A DNA stretch of 64,000 bases, taken from contig NZ_CP107869.1 of the NCBI RefSeq assembly GCF_036013645.1, positions 9,238,001-9,302,000 of the forward strand. The letters are read 5' to 3'. Under the pieces are notes generated by a model. The model worked only from the letters and a program-made list of their open reading frames with translations. It did no database searches and was not told the origin of the DNA. The stretch is from Streptomyces sp. NBC_00490. Its GTDB lineage: Bacteria > Actinomycetota > Actinomycetes > Streptomycetales > Streptomycetaceae. The number at the start of each line of letters is the position of its first letter. The first letter of the stretch is position 1. Shown one piece after another: positions 25,503 to 34,572 of the stretch. The position numbers and the translations under genes were made by a program.

Positions 25503-26402
25503 ATGACCGCAACGGTCATCCGCCAGCTCGACGACAGCACCGCCCATGAGTTCGACTCCCTGCCCGACCCGCTCGGGGTGCGCGCCGCGCACCCGCTGAC
25601 CCGGCACCGCCCCGACTGGCAGCGCGTGGCACTGCGCGACGGCCGGATCGTCGCCAGGGCCGCCTGGTGGGGCGGCCCCGACGACACCGAACCGCTCTGC
25701 GTCGACCGGCTCGACATGGCCGACGGCGAGACGGAGGCGGCCGCGGAACTCCTGCGCTCGGCGCCCTGGCGGGTCGACATCGACTTCAGCCTGCCGCCCG
25801 GCTGGCGCGAGGACCCGGGCCTGCGCACCGCGGTCGATGCCCGCTTCACCGCCGCACGGGCGGCCGGATACGAGCTTCTGGTCGAACGCTTCAACTACCG
25901 CTGGACCCCCGCCTGCGGGTTGCCCGAACGGCCCGGACGTCTGGTCTTCAGCGCCGAACCCGACGACGCCGTCTTCTTCGACGCGCTGCGCCGCATCCAC
26001 TCCGCCACCTTGGACGCCCACGCGCTGAAGGCCGTCGAGGAGGGCGGCATCGACAAGGCGGCGCAGGAGGAGCTCGACTTCTTCCGCTGGTGCCCGTCGC
26101 CGCGCGAGTGGTGGCAGGTCGCGTACACGCCGGAAGGAGAGCTGGTGGGGATCCACATCCCGGCCCGCAACCACCAGGCCCCGATCGTCGGCTTCATCGG
26201 CGTCGTGCCCGAACAGCGCGGACACGGCTACGCCTACGACCTGCTGACCGAGTGCACCCACCACCTCGTCGCGCAGGGCGCCGAGTTCATCGTCGCCGCG
26301 ACGGACCAGGGCAACGTCCCGATGGCCGCGCACTTCGCCAAGGCCGGCTACCCGGTCACACGCGAACGCGTCAACTTCCATCTGCCGGCGGACGCGCGGT
26401 AG
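25503..26402 (+). CDS. GNAT-family N-acetyltransferase
   Basis: This 299-residue protein has a divergent N-terminal half and a C-terminal GNAT domain with IVGFIGVVPEQRGHGYAYDLLTECTHHL, containing the acetyl-CoA loop (QRGHGYA) near residues 239-245, then AATDQGNVPMAAHFAKAGY. ATG 25503 follows GGAGGAATCC. The acceptor cannot be predicted. It may be co-transcribed with the micro-ORF upstream and with the small protein 70 bases downstream. Confidence 0.88.
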   Translation: MTATVIRQLDDSTAHEFDSLPDPLGVRAAHPLTRHRPDWQRVALRDGRIVARAAWWGGPDDTEPLCVDRLDMADGETEAAAELLRSAPWRVDIDFSLPPGWREDPGLRTAVDARFTAARAAGYELLVERFNYRWTPACGLPERPGRLVFSAEPDDAVFFDALRRIHSATLDAHALKAVEEGGIDKAAQEELDFFRWCPSPREWWQVAYTPEGELVGIHIPARNHQAPIVGFIGVVPEQRGHGYAYDLLTECTHHLVAQGAEFIVAATDQGNVPMAAHFAKAGYPVTRERVNFHLPADAR

Positions 26403-26472
26403 GCCAGGGCGCCGCTGTCAGTGCCGGATGGCAAGGTGTCCATGAGAGTCGGCACCGGGTGACGGAGGCGTA

Positions 26473-26787
26473 GTGGGGTTCGACAGCCAGGTGTGGCATC
26501 TGCACAGCGGCGACGTCCCGGTCGGGGAGATCCTGATCGACGAGGCCGACTTCCCCTGGCTGTCGGGCCGCTTCACGGCCGCTCCGGCCTTCGACGGCCT
26601 GCGGGAGCTGTTCGTCCGCGAACTCGCCCTGACCGAGGACCTGGGAGAGGAATGGGAGCGGGCCTACGACGAGATCCGGCGACGCGTGTCCCTGACCTCG
26701 CCGGACGGCCCGGTCCCCGAGTTCCTGCTGCACATCGAGGGCGACCGGGCCTGGTTCCGCTGGAGCGACAAACCCTTCGACGAGTAG
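26473..26787 (+). CDS. Hypothetical protein, 104 residues
   Basis: This acidic, soluble protein begins MGFDSQVWHLHSGDVPVGEILIDEADFPWLSGRF and has many Trp, Phe and acidic residues. ACGGAGG precedes the GTG start. The pattern (compact, aromatic-rich, ending FRWSDKPFDE) is common in streptomycete hypothetical proteins; I do not know a function. The next gene starts 48 bases downstream, suggesting an operon with the phosphotransferase. Confidence 0.75.
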   Translation: MGFDSQVWHLHSGDVPVGEILIDEADFPWLSGRFTAAPAFDGLRELFVRELALTEDLGEEWERAYDEIRRRVSLTSPDGPVPEFLLHIEGDRAWFRWSDKPFDE

Positions 26788-26835
26788 GTGCCCTTCCTGC
26801 GATCTTGGGTGGTTGAGACGCATGGAGGAGATCTG

Positions 26836-27804
26836 ATGCAGAGCGCCGCGGACCTGATCGCCGACACCTACGCACTGGGCGACGGGCCCTGGACGATGAC
26901 GCCCGTCACCCGCGGCGCCCTGGGGCAGATCTGGAAGCTGACCGGGAACGGCACGTCGTGGGCGGTGAAGGAACTGATCTTCGGCGGCACCGAGGAGCAG
27001 TTCCGGTACGAGATCGCCCTGCGCGACGCCACCGAGGGTCTGGGGATCTCCGCACCTCGGCTCCTGCCCAACCGCGACGGCACGCACGTCTCGCAGCTCG
27101 ACGGGTCCGCCGTGAAGCTCTACGACTGGGTCACCGGAACCCAGGCGGACCCCACCGACCCGGACATCCTGAGCTGGTGCGGCCGGACCCTGGCTCTCCT
27201 GCACCGGGCGGGCCGGGGCGCGACCGACACCCCGAACGCCTGGTACGAGGAGTGCCCCCGGGACACCGACTGGACGGAGCTCCACAAGGAGGTCCGCCGG
27301 GCCGGAATGCCGTGGGCCGACGAGCTCGGCCGGTTCATCGACACCACGGCGCCCGAACTCGCGCGGTACGTCTCCCCGTCCGGCCCCGGTGAGCTGGTGG
27401 TGTCGCATCTCGACATGCACCCGCAGAACGTCCTGGTCGGCCCGGCCGGCCCGGCCCTCCTGGACTGGGACAACGCCGGACCCATCGCGGCCGAACGCGA
27501 ACTCGCCCGGGTCCTGTACGCATGGGCGGGCGGCAACGACTTCGCCGCCGGATCCGCGCGCCGGCTCGTGCGGGCGTACGTGGACGCCGGCGGCCCTGCG
27601 ACGGTCAGGAGCCTGGACGCGTTCTCGATGCTGTTCGCGACGGATCTGAACTTCGTCAAGGTGCAGGCCGAGGGTGCGATCGATCCGGACGCGACCACCG
27701 CACAACGCGAGTTCGCGAGCGGGAAGGTCGTCGACACGCTGGCGAGTCTGCCGGATCCGGCCGCCGTCTCCCGGCTGACGGAGGCCGTCGAGGGGGAGTG
27801 GTGA
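26836..27804 (+). CDS. Aminoglycoside phosphotransferase-like kinase
   Basis: This 322-residue protein has the bilobal APH fold. The ATP-lobe Lys is in WAVKEL (about residue 41), the catalytic loop is HLDMHPQNVL (about 195-204) and the metal-binding motif is LLDWDN (about 213-218). Relatives phosphorylate aminoglycosides, choline, homoserine or unknown small molecules. ATG 26836 follows GGAGGAGATCTG. There is no resistance or biosynthesis context, so an antibiotic substrate should not be assumed. Confidence 0.87.
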   Translation: MQSAADLIADTYALGDGPWTMTPVTRGALGQIWKLTGNGTSWAVKELIFGGTEEQFRYEIALRDATEGLGISAPRLLPNRDGTHVSQLDGSAVKLYDWVTGTQADPTDPDILSWCGRTLALLHRAGRGATDTPNAWYEECPRDTDWTELHKEVRRAGMPWADELGRFIDTTAPELARYVSPSGPGELVVSHLDMHPQNVLVGPAGPALLDWDNAGPIAAERELARVLYAWAGGNDFAAGSARRLVRAYVDAGGPATVRSLDAFSMLFATDLNFVKVQAEGAIDPDATTAQREFASGKVVDTLASLPDPAAVSRLTEAVEGEW

Positions 27805-27810
27805 GCGGCG

Positions 27811-28689
27811 TCAGCCGCCCAGCAGGGCCTCAGCCGTCGCCAGGATCTCGGTGACCCGCAGCCCGAACGTGGCGTCGCACGGATGCGGACGGCCGCTGCG
27901 AGCGGCGGCGAGCAGCGCGTCCGCGGCCCGTTCGAGCGCGGGAACGGCACCGTCCGGGCTGCGGGGGAGGAGCGTGACCCCGCCCTCGCCGCGCAGTTCG
28001 ACCGACGCACCCGCCGCCGCGGGCGGCGCCGTCAGGCTCAGCGTCAGCGTGCTGGACGCGCCACCGGTGTGGTGGAGGACCAGGTGCACGGTGTCCGCGG
28101 GACCGCGCACCGCGGCGGCCACCTGCCGTACGTCGCCCAGGACCGGCAGCAGCACCGACAGGGCGTGCGGCCCGACGTCCCACAGCGCACCCTTCTCCCG
28201 CCGCCACGGTGAGGCGCCGAACGGACTGTCCGTGGTGAACACCGCGCCGAGCCACTCGGCCCGCGCGGTGAACCAGCCCTCGACGGCGGACTGTTCGGTG
28301 ATCCATGCGTCGGTCACGCTCTGGAACCGGGTCGTGAAGAAGACGACCGAGGCGACCTGCGCCTCCTGGACGGCCGCGACGACGGCCCGGCCCTCCTCGA
28401 CCGTCGGCGCGAGCGGCTTGTCCAGCAGCAGATGGCAGCCCGCACGCGCCGCCCGCACCGCCAGACCGGCCTGGACGGCGGGCGGCAGCGCCACCGCGAC
28501 GGCGTCCACATCGGCGAGCAGCGCGTCGACGTCGTCGTAGGCCCGTGTGCCGAAGCGGCCCGCCAACTCCTTGGCCGCTTCCGGACGGCGGCCCCAGACT
28601 CCGACGAAATCCAGCTCGCGGTGTGAGCTCAGGGCGGGCGCGTGCGCCCCCTCGGCCCATGAGCCCGTGCCGAGCAGTCCGATGCGCAT
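27811..28689 (-). CDS. Gfo/Idh/MocA-family oxidoreductase
   Basis: This 292-residue protein begins MRIGLLGTGSWAEG, the NAD(P)-binding Rossmann loop, and continues with the DKPLAPTVEEGRAVV segment containing the conserved Lys-Pro of the family near residues 91-105. The C-terminal half is a beta-sheet substrate domain. Relatives oxidise sugars, inositols or sugar-nucleotides, or reduce biliverdin. ATG 28689 has GGCGGGG upstream. It converges with the phosphotransferase gene, six bases between stop codons. Substrate unknown. Confidence 0.88.
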   Translation of the reverse strand: MRIGLLGTGSWAEGAHAPALSSHRELDFVGVWGRRPEAAKELAGRFGTRAYDDVDALLADVDAVAVALPPAVQAGLAVRAARAGCHLLLDKPLAPTVEEGRAVVAAVQEAQVASVVFFTTRFQSVTDAWITEQSAVEGWFTARAEWLGAVFTTDSPFGASPWRREKGALWDVGPHALSVLLPVLGDVRQVAAAVRGPADTVHLVLHHTGGASSTLTLSLTAPPAAAGASVELRGEGGVTLLPRSPDGAVPALERAADALLAAARSGRPHPCDATFGLRVTEILATAEALLGG

Positions 28690-29063
28690 GGCCCCGCCTT
28701 TCCACACCCCGAAGGTCCAGCCAGAGAGTGCCACACGCACCTGAGGGCCGCGCAACCGGAATGCGGGGAAAGATCGATGACCTGTCCGGGCCTGGCACCG
28801 GAGCGTCCGGATACGTCGGAGTCGGCCCGGTTGCGAGCGGTGGCGTGGCCGGGTTCGGCCCGATGTCTCGACGGGCCCGCCCTCGCCGTGCTCCGGGCAG
28901 GCGGAACGCCTGCGGTGATTCAGTCCTCGCGGTGCTGAATACGTTCGTGTTCTTCTATTGGACCTGCGGGCCGGGGCGGGTTCAGGCTGGTGTGCGACCG
29001 GTGCGGTGCAACCGCTTGCCGGTGCCCATCGTCCCGCGACAGCCCGGAAGAGGTCACGAGCCC
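28690..29063. other. Intergenic region without a recognisable gene
   Basis: These 374 bases separate the divergent Gfo/Idh/MocA and aldo/keto reductase genes. The frame of the reductase is open through most of it, but the translation is arginine/glycine rich and lacks any signature. It includes a locally AT-richer stretch near 28930-28965 that could hold a promoter; I find no convincing hexamer pair. Confidence 0.5.
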
Positions 29064-29921
29064 ATGCACACGCGACGCATCGGTGATGTCGAGGTCAGTG
29101 CGATCGGTCTGGGCGGGATGCCCATGTCGATCGAGGGACGGCCGGACGAGGCCCGCTCGCTCGCCACGCTGCACGCCGCCCTCGACGCGGGCGTGACGCT
29201 GATCGACACCGCGGACGCCTACCACCGCGACGCCGACGAGGTCGGCCACAACGAGTCCCTGATCGCCAAGGCCCTCGCCTCCCACGACCGGGGCGCCGAT
29301 GTCCTGGTCGCCACCAAGGGCGGCCATCTGCGTCCCGGTGACGGGAGCTGGACCCTGGACGGCAGCCCGCGGTACCTCAAGGAGGCCTGTGAGGCGTCCC
29401 TGCGCCGGCTCGGTGTGGAGGCCATCGGGCTCTACCAGTTCCACCGCCCCGACCCACGCGTGCCGTACGCGGAGTCGGTCGGCGCCGTGCGGGACCTGCT
29501 GGACGAGGGCAAGATCCGCCTGGCGGGCATCTCCAACGCGAATCCGGAGCAGATCCGGCAGGCCCAGGACATCCTCGGCGGTCGACTCGTCTCCGTACAG
29601 AACCAGTTCTCCCCGGCCTTTCGCTCCAGCGAGCCCGAGCTGCGCCTGTGCGACGAGCTCGGTATCGCGTTCCTGCCCTGGAGCCCCCTCGGCGGGATCT
29701 CCCGGGCCGGTGAACTGGGCTCCGTCTACGCGCCGTTCGCCCGGATCGCCGAGGAGCACGGGGTGAGCCCGCAGCGTGTGTGCCTGGCCTGGATGCTCGC
29801 CAAGTCGCCCGTCGTCGTACCGATCCCGGGCGCCAGCCGCCCCGAGACGATCCGCGACTCGGTCGCCGCGGCCGACCTGGTCCTGACCGCGGACGAGATC
29901 GCCGTGCTGGACGCGGTGTAA
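29064..29921 (+). CDS. Aldo/keto reductase
   Basis: This 285-residue TIM-barrel oxidoreductase carries LIDTADAYHRDADEVGHNESLIAKAL (catalytic Asp and Tyr near 50-55), the Lys of VATKGGH near 83-87, the His of YQFHRPDP and the NADPH-binding PIPGASRPETIRDSV near the C-terminus. The family reduces aldehydes and ketones with NADPH. ATG 29064 lies after a GAAGAGG-containing stretch. An ABC exporter gene follows 72 bases later with a LacI-like box between them, so co-regulation is possible but not certain. Confidence 0.92.
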   Translation: MHTRRIGDVEVSAIGLGGMPMSIEGRPDEARSLATLHAALDAGVTLIDTADAYHRDADEVGHNESLIAKALASHDRGADVLVATKGGHLRPGDGSWTLDGSPRYLKEACEASLRRLGVEAIGLYQFHRPDPRVPYAESVGAVRDLLDEGKIRLAGISNANPEQIRQAQDILGGRLVSVQNQFSPAFRSSEPELRLCDELGIAFLPWSPLGGISRAGELGSVYAPFARIAEEHGVSPQRVCLAWMLAKSPVVVPIPGASRPETIRDSVAAADLVLTADEIAVLDAV

Positions 29922-29940
29922 TCCGGCACGGCGCGGGGAG

Positions 29941-29950
29941 TAAGCGCTTG
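29941..29950. promoter_or_regulatory. LacI-like palindrome before the ABC exporter
   Basis: AAGCGCTT (29942-29949) is an 8-bp palindrome with a central CG step, identical to the core at 2641-2648. It lies 44 bases before the exporter start. A regulatory role is suggested only by the repeat of the motif in front of two transport genes. Confidence 0.3.
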
Positions 29951-29993
29951 CTGAAGGCCCCATGATCCGACCGCCCGGAAGGAACCGCCGCCA

Positions 29994-31766
29994 GTGGCCT
30001 CGCCGTTGGAGAGACCGCTCGACCACCGCTACCGGGGCGAGCATCCCGTCCGTACCCTCGCCTATCTGTTCCGTGCCGACCGCAAGCGCCTGGCCGCAGC
30101 GGTCGGCATCTTCACGGTCAAGCACAGCCCCGTCTGGCTGCTGCCGCTGATCACCGCGTCCATCATCGACACCGTCGTCGAGCACCGGGCGATCACCGAA
30201 CTCTGGCTCAGCACCGGGATCATCCTGCTGATCCTGCTCGTCAACTACCCCCTGCACATCCTCTACGTCCGTCTCCTGTACGGCAGCGTGCGCCGCATGG
30301 GCACCTCGCTGCGCTCCGCGCTCTGCATCCGGATGCAGCAGCTGTCCATCGGCTACCACTCCCGCGTCAGCGCCGGTGTGCTCCAGGCCAAGGTGGTGCG
30401 GGACGTGGAGACCGTGGAGCAGATGGTGCAGCAGACCGCCGAGACCGGGCTCGGGGCGGGCACCGTGCTCATCGGCGGCCTCGTCATCATCGGCATCCGC
30501 ACACCGGAGTTCCTCCCGGTCTTCCTCGTCGTCGTGCCCGCCGCCGCCCTCGTCGTGGCCCGCCTCCGCGCCCGGCTGCGCACCCACAACGAGCACTTCC
30601 GGCACGAGGTCGAGACCCTGTCCTCCCGCGTGACCGAGATGACCCGTCTCATCCCGGTCACCCGCGCCCACGGCCTGGAGGGCAAGGCGCTGCGCCGCAT
30701 GGACGGCACCCTGCACCGGCTGCTCACCTCCGGGATGCGCCTCGACCTCGTCAACGGCCGCTTCGGCTCGCTGGCCTGGGTGGTGCTCAACGTCGTCGGT
30801 GTACTGGTCCTCGCCGGTGCGGCGCTGGTGTCGTACTACGACGTCTGGGGTGTCACCGCCGGCGACGTCGTCATGCTCAGCGCCTTCCTGACCACGCTCA
30901 CCAACTCCACGACCACGCTGGCGGGTCTCGCCCCGGTCATCACCAAGGGCCTGGAGTCCGTCCGCTCGGTCGGCGAGGTCCTCCAGGCGCCCGAACTGGA
31001 GGACAACGAGGGCAAGTCGGAGGTCTCCGAGGTGCGCGGGGCCGTGGCCTTCGAGCAGGCCGGCCACGTCTACGGGGACGGCGAGCGGCCCGCCGTGCAC
31101 GACTTCACCCTCTCCGTGCGGCCGGGCGAGACCATCGCCCTGGTCGGCGCGTCCGGGGCGGGCAAGTCCACCGTCCTCAACCTGGTCATCGGTTTCATCC
31201 GCCCGACCTCGGGTCGGCTGCTGCTCGACGGCACCGACATGAACACCCTCGACCTGCGCACTTACCGGCGGTTCGTCTCGGTCGTGCCGCAGGAGTCGAT
31301 CCTCTTCGACGGCACGATCCGCGAGAACGTCGCCTACGGCATGGAGGACGAGGCAGACGAGCAGGCGGTGCGCGCGGCGCTGCGGGACGCCAACGCGCTG
31401 GAGTTCGTGGAGCAGTTGCCGCAGGGCCTGGACACCCTCGTCGGCGAGCGGGGCGCCCGGCTGTCCGGCGGGCAGCGCCAGCGCCTCGCCATCGCCCGCG
31501 CGCTGATCAGGAACCCCAGGGTGCTGGTCCTCGACGAGGCGACCTCCGCCCTCGACACCCGCTCCGAGGCGCTGGTGCAGCAGGCGCTCGCCCGGCTGCT
31601 GCGCGGACGGACCACGTTCGTGGTGGCGCACCGGCTGTCCACCGTGCGGGGCGCCGACCGGATCGTGGTCATGGGCGACGGCCGAATCCAGGAGATCGGC
31701 ACGCACGACGAACTCCTGCGCCGGGGAGGGGCGTACACGGCGCTGCACAGCGGGCAGGCCGCCTGA
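29994..31766 (+). CDS. ABC exporter with fused membrane and ATPase domains
   Basis: This 590-residue half-transporter has six membrane helices (about 30-310) and an ATPase domain with Walker A GASGAGKST near 386-394, Q-loop VPQESILFDG, signature LSGGQRQR near 487-494, Walker B VLVLDEATSALD and the switch His in AHRLSTV. It should homodimerise, or pair with an unlinked partner. Such type-IV exporters move lipids, peptides or drugs. GGAAGGA is about ten bases before the GTG start. Its last codons form half of a bidirectional terminator hairpin. Confidence 0.93.
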   Translation: MASPLERPLDHRYRGEHPVRTLAYLFRADRKRLAAAVGIFTVKHSPVWLLPLITASIIDTVVEHRAITELWLSTGIILLILLVNYPLHILYVRLLYGSVRRMGTSLRSALCIRMQQLSIGYHSRVSAGVLQAKVVRDVETVEQMVQQTAETGLGAGTVLIGGLVIIGIRTPEFLPVFLVVVPAAALVVARLRARLRTHNEHFRHEVETLSSRVTEMTRLIPVTRAHGLEGKALRRMDGTLHRLLTSGMRLDLVNGRFGSLAWVVLNVVGVLVLAGAALVSYYDVWGVTAGDVVMLSAFLTTLTNSTTTLAGLAPVITKGLESVRSVGEVLQAPELEDNEGKSEVSEVRGAVAFEQAGHVYGDGERPAVHDFTLSVRPGETIALVGASGAGKSTVLNLVIGFIRPTSGRLLLDGTDMNTLDLRTYRRFVSVVPQESILFDGTIRENVAYGMEDEADEQAVRAALRDANALEFVEQLPQGLDTLVGERGARLSGGQRQRLAIARALIRNPRVLVLDEATSALDTRSEALVQQALARLLRGRTTFVVAHRLSTVRGADRIVVMGDGRIQEIGTHDELLRRGGAYTALHSGQAA

Positions 31767-31789
31767 CGTCACCGCACCCGTCAGGCGGC
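31758..31789. terminator. Bidirectional terminator hairpin shared by two gene ends
   Basis: GCCGCCTGACG and CGTCAGGCGGC form a perfect 11-bp stem with a 10-base loop. The left arm includes the last codons and stop of the ABC exporter; the right arm includes those of the convergent gene. Both proteins end Ala-Ala as a result. There is no U-tract, as is usual in Streptomyces. Confidence 0.75.
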
Positions 31790-32113
31790 GCTGCTCCGGG
31801 GGACGCGGTGCGGACAGGCCGCGTCGTGCTCGGTGCCGCAGCTCGTCCACCAGCGTTCGCAGCACGCGGCGTCGAGCTCGGTGCGCACGACGTCGTCGTC
31901 CGTACCGGGCCCGAGGCCCCGCAGCCGCCGTTCGGCCACCGGCGTACGCGGGTCGGCCTCGCGGACGACGGCGACCAGGGGGACGAGGCTCGCGGCGGCG
32001 AAGAGACCCGCGGCCCACCAGGGGCCGTGACGGAACTCGTGGACCGTGGTCAGGGCGAGTCCGGAGCTCGTGCTGACGTAGAGCGCGCAGAGCAGGCGCT
32101 GGGGGCAGTTCAT
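31781..32113 (-). CDS. Small membrane protein, unknown
   Basis: This 110-residue protein has two hydrophobic segments (about 6-25 and 32-50) and a cysteine-containing tail (DAACCERWWTSCGTEHDAACPHR) that might bind metal or form disulfides. ATG 32113 starts MNCPQRLLCALYVS. I recognise no family. It faces the ABC exporter and shares its terminator. Confidence 0.6.
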   Translation of the reverse strand: MNCPQRLLCALYVSTSSGLALTTVHEFRHGPWWAAGLFAAASLVPLVAVVREADPRTPVAERRLRGLGPGTDDDVVRTELDAACCERWWTSCGTEHDAACPHRVPRSSAA

Positions 32114-32363
32114 GGGCGTACACCGTTCGTGCGTCCGTGCTGAGGGGCTGCCCCCTGTTCAACTGCCCGCGGCCCCGGCGGGAAGCGGGTCGGCGCGGTA
32201 CCCGCCGAAACGTCACTCCTGTGGGTTTCGCACCGGCCGGATTCGAGCGTCAGTCGGGTGCTCGGCGACAGGATCCCGTCAATCGCGAGCCGGAGAGCGG
32301 GAGATGAGATTGGTCTCCCATCGCCCGGGCATACGCAGCGGAAAATCGAGAAAGGGGCTCTTC

Positions 32364-32618
32364 GTGCTCGTTCCGGATCCGAAGGTCGTCAGAGAACTGC
32401 TGACGCGGTACGCATCGCTGCGGATCGCCGACGCGGAGCGGGGCAACCCCGCGACGACAAGGGAGTTGGAGGATGTCAGCTACACCCTCTGCGTCATGAT
32501 GGGCACCACCGGCATCCGCGAGGCGGTCGCGAAGGCGGACGCCCTCCTCCTCGGCGTGGGTCGGACGGCGTCCACGACGCGGGAACCGGCGGGACGCGGC
32601 GGCCTGTTGGCCGTGTGA
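32364..32618 (+). CDS. DUF5133-type small protein
   Basis: This 84-residue protein begins MLVPDPKVVRELLTRYASLRIADAE and continues ELEDVSYTLCVMMGTTGIREAVAKAD, the pattern of streptomycete DUF5133 proteins, whose function is unknown. GTG 32364 is chosen because AAAGGGG lies seven bases before it and family members start at this residue; the frame is open further upstream. It stands alone and converges on the GlxA-type regulator. Confidence 0.8.
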   Translation: MLVPDPKVVRELLTRYASLRIADAERGNPATTRELEDVSYTLCVMMGTTGIREAVAKADALLLGVGRTASTTREPAGRGGLLAV

Positions 32619-32645
32619 GACCTCGTCGGCACCAGGTCCGCAGGC

Positions 32646-33617
32646 TCAGACGCGCGCTGCCGGGGAACCCTGCTTCCCGTGGAAAGCCGAGCGATAGCCC
32701 TGCGGACTGGTGCCGACCACCCGGCGGAACCGCTCGCGGAACGCGGTCGGTGAACCGAACCCCGCCTGCTGCGCGATCCGTTCGATCGTGTGGTCGCTGT
32801 TCTCCAGCAGGTACTGGGCGCGCCGCACCCGCGCCCGCAGCAGCCACTGCAGCGGTGTGGTGCCCGTCTGCTCGCGGAAGCGGCGGCTGAAGGTGCGCTC
32901 GCTCATCCCCGACCGGGACGCCAGCGCGCCCAGGGTGATCTCGCGGGCCAGATTGTCCTCGATCCACTCCAGGACCGGTTCGAGGGTCGAGCCGCGCGGC
33001 ACGGGCGGATGGTCATGGACGATGAACTGGGCCTGTCCGCCCTCCCGTTCGAGAGGCATGACGGACATCCGGGCGGAGTGCGCGGCGACCGCCGAGCCGA
33101 AGTCGCGGCGGATCATGTGCAGACACATGTCGAGGCCCGCGGCGGCACCGGCCGAGGTGAGGATCTGCCCGTTGTCGACGTAGAGGACGTCCGGTTCCAC
33201 CCGTACGTCCGGAAAGCGGCGCGCCAGCTCCTGCGCGGCCACCCAGTGCGTGGTGGCGCGCAGCCCGTCCAGCAGCCCGGCCTCGGCCAGCACGAAGGCA
33301 CCCACGCACACCGAGGCGATCCGGGTGCCCGCCGCGGCCGCCTGGCGCAGCGCCTCCAGAACGGGCGCGGGCGTCGGTCCGGCCGCCGGGGAGCAGCCCG
33401 GCACGACGATGGTGTCCGCGTCCGCCAGCGTCTCCAGCCCGTGCTCGACGCGCAGCGAGAAGCCGCCGTCGGCACGTACCTCCGGCGACGCGGCGCACAG
33501 CCGGATCCGGTAGGGAGAGCGGCCGTCGGGCAGCCGCGTCCAGTCGAAGACCTGCATGGGCGCCGCCATGTCGAACGGCACCACCTGGTCGAGAGCCAGG
33601 ATCGCCACAGTGTGCAT
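32646..33617 (-). CDS. GlxA-family AraC-type regulator with DJ-1/PfpI domain
   Basis: This 323-residue regulator has an N-terminal class I glutamine amidotransferase-like domain (1-185; the nucleophile-elbow Cys is in IASVCVGAF near 103) and two AraC helix-turn-helix motifs (about 215-315; ITLGALASRSGMSERTFSRRF and IERIAQQAGFGSPTAFRERF). Members respond to small metabolites. The ATG at 33617 starts MHTVAILALD; a GTG three codons upstream is also possible. Its neighbour on the other strand is a small DUF2269 membrane protein, a possible target. Confidence 0.88.
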   Translation of the reverse strand: MHTVAILALDQVVPFDMAAPMQVFDWTRLPDGRSPYRIRLCAASPEVRADGGFSLRVEHGLETLADADTIVVPGCSPAAGPTPAPVLEALRQAAAAGTRIASVCVGAFVLAEAGLLDGLRATTHWVAAQELARRFPDVRVEPDVLYVDNGQILTSAGAAAGLDMCLHMIRRDFGSAVAAHSARMSVMPLEREGGQAQFIVHDHPPVPRGSTLEPVLEWIEDNLAREITLGALASRSGMSERTFSRRFREQTGTTPLQWLLRARVRRAQYLLENSDHTIERIAQQAGFGSPTAFRERFRRVVGTSPQGYRSAFHGKQGSPAARV

Positions 33618-33795
33618 GAACGACACGATAGGCGGATTCCCGCCAGCCCCACTATGCGGAGTCCAGGCAAGAGCACCAGGTCGGAGCGGTTGGCGAGAAT
33701 CCGTCGGAAGCTGTCGTTCCAGCCTCTGGGCGACGCGGTACGGAGATCCCTAGCGTGGGCGGCCGCACACCTCCGAACCACCCTGGACGCCACCC

Positions 33796-34251
33796 ATGAC
33801 GAAGTTCCTGCTGTCCCTCCATGTCCTGGCCGCCATCGTCGCCATCGGTCCCGTGACCGTCGCGGCCAGCATGTTCCCGCCCGCCGTACGCCGCGCGGAC
33901 CCCTCCGGGACGGCGGCGGACACCGTCGCCCTGCTGCACCGCATCTGCCGGGTCTACGCCCGCTTCGGCCTGGCCGTGCCCGTGTTCGGCCTCGCCACCG
34001 CCCTCGCGATGGGTGTCCTGGGGGACGCCTGGCTCGTCACCTCCATCACTCTGACCGCCGTGGCCGCCGGGGTCCTGGTCGCCTTCGTGCTGCCCCGTCA
34101 GGAGGAGCTCCTCGAAGAGCTGGGCGCCCGGCAGCCGGTCGAGCGCGCCCACACCGTCCAACTCGCCATGTTCACCGGCATCTTCAACCTGCTGTGGGCC
34201 GCGGTCACCGTTTTGATGATCGTCCGCCCCGGTTCCACGACGGGGGCCTGA
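33796..34251 (+). CDS. DUF2269-type integral membrane protein
   Basis: This 151-residue protein has four membrane helices: LLSLHVLAAIVAIGPVTVAAS, FGLAVPVFGLATALAMGVLG, a third at WLVTSITLTAVAAGVLVAF and a fourth at MFTGIFNLLWAAVTVLMIV. The opening K-F-L-x-LH-V pattern matches DUF2269 proteins of unknown function. It diverges from the GlxA-type regulator over 178 bases, so that regulator may control it. Confidence 0.8.
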   Translation: MTKFLLSLHVLAAIVAIGPVTVAASMFPPAVRRADPSGTAADTVALLHRICRVYARFGLAVPVFGLATALAMGVLGDAWLVTSITLTAVAAGVLVAFVLPRQEELLEELGARQPVERAHTVQLAMFTGIFNLLWAAVTVLMIVRPGSTTGA

Positions 34252-34353
34252 GTCAAGTCGAACGGTGGAATTCACCCCGCAGGGTGCAGGGGCGCCTAGA
34301 CTCGGCAGCTGCGCCCATACCTATGGGCCGTCACACGAAAGGCACGTTGACGG

Positions 34354-34569
34354 GTGTTCCAGGATTCCCCCATCTATGACCGGCTCATCGCGGAGCGCGG
34401 TGACGTTCCCACTCAGGTTCGCAGGGAGGCCGAGCGAGTCAGCAGGGAACTGGAGTTCGTCATGCAGCCTCTCCGCTCCATGGACCGCTCCCACTACGGA
34501 GAACTGCCCTCCGCGCCGCCCGCGCCGCAGTGGCAGCGGGCGGCCCTGCCCGGACCCGGGCAGAGGTGA
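34354..34569 (+). CDS. Small hypothetical protein, 71 residues
   Basis: A GTG start opens MFQDSPIYDRLIAERGDVPTQVRREAERVSRELEFVM and then a proline-rich tail. It is predicted as one charged helix followed by disorder. The codon pattern and Arg/Glu periodicity look like a real gene. Its stop lies four bases from the end of the convergent tgmB gene. Function unknown. Confidence 0.6.
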   Translation: MFQDSPIYDRLIAERGDVPTQVRREAERVSRELEFVMQPLRSMDRSHYGELPSAPPAPQWQRAALPGPGQR

Positions 34570-34572
34570 GGC

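Noticed and set aside
26836..27804. Aminoglycoside resistance gene
   Set aside because: The APH fold is broad; no aminoglycoside-specific signature or resistance context is visible.
28920..32216. Long minus-strand frame (1098 codons) opposite the reductase and ABC exporter
   Set aside because: Same reason: the plus strand carries full ABC and aldo/keto motifs, while the minus frame has none.
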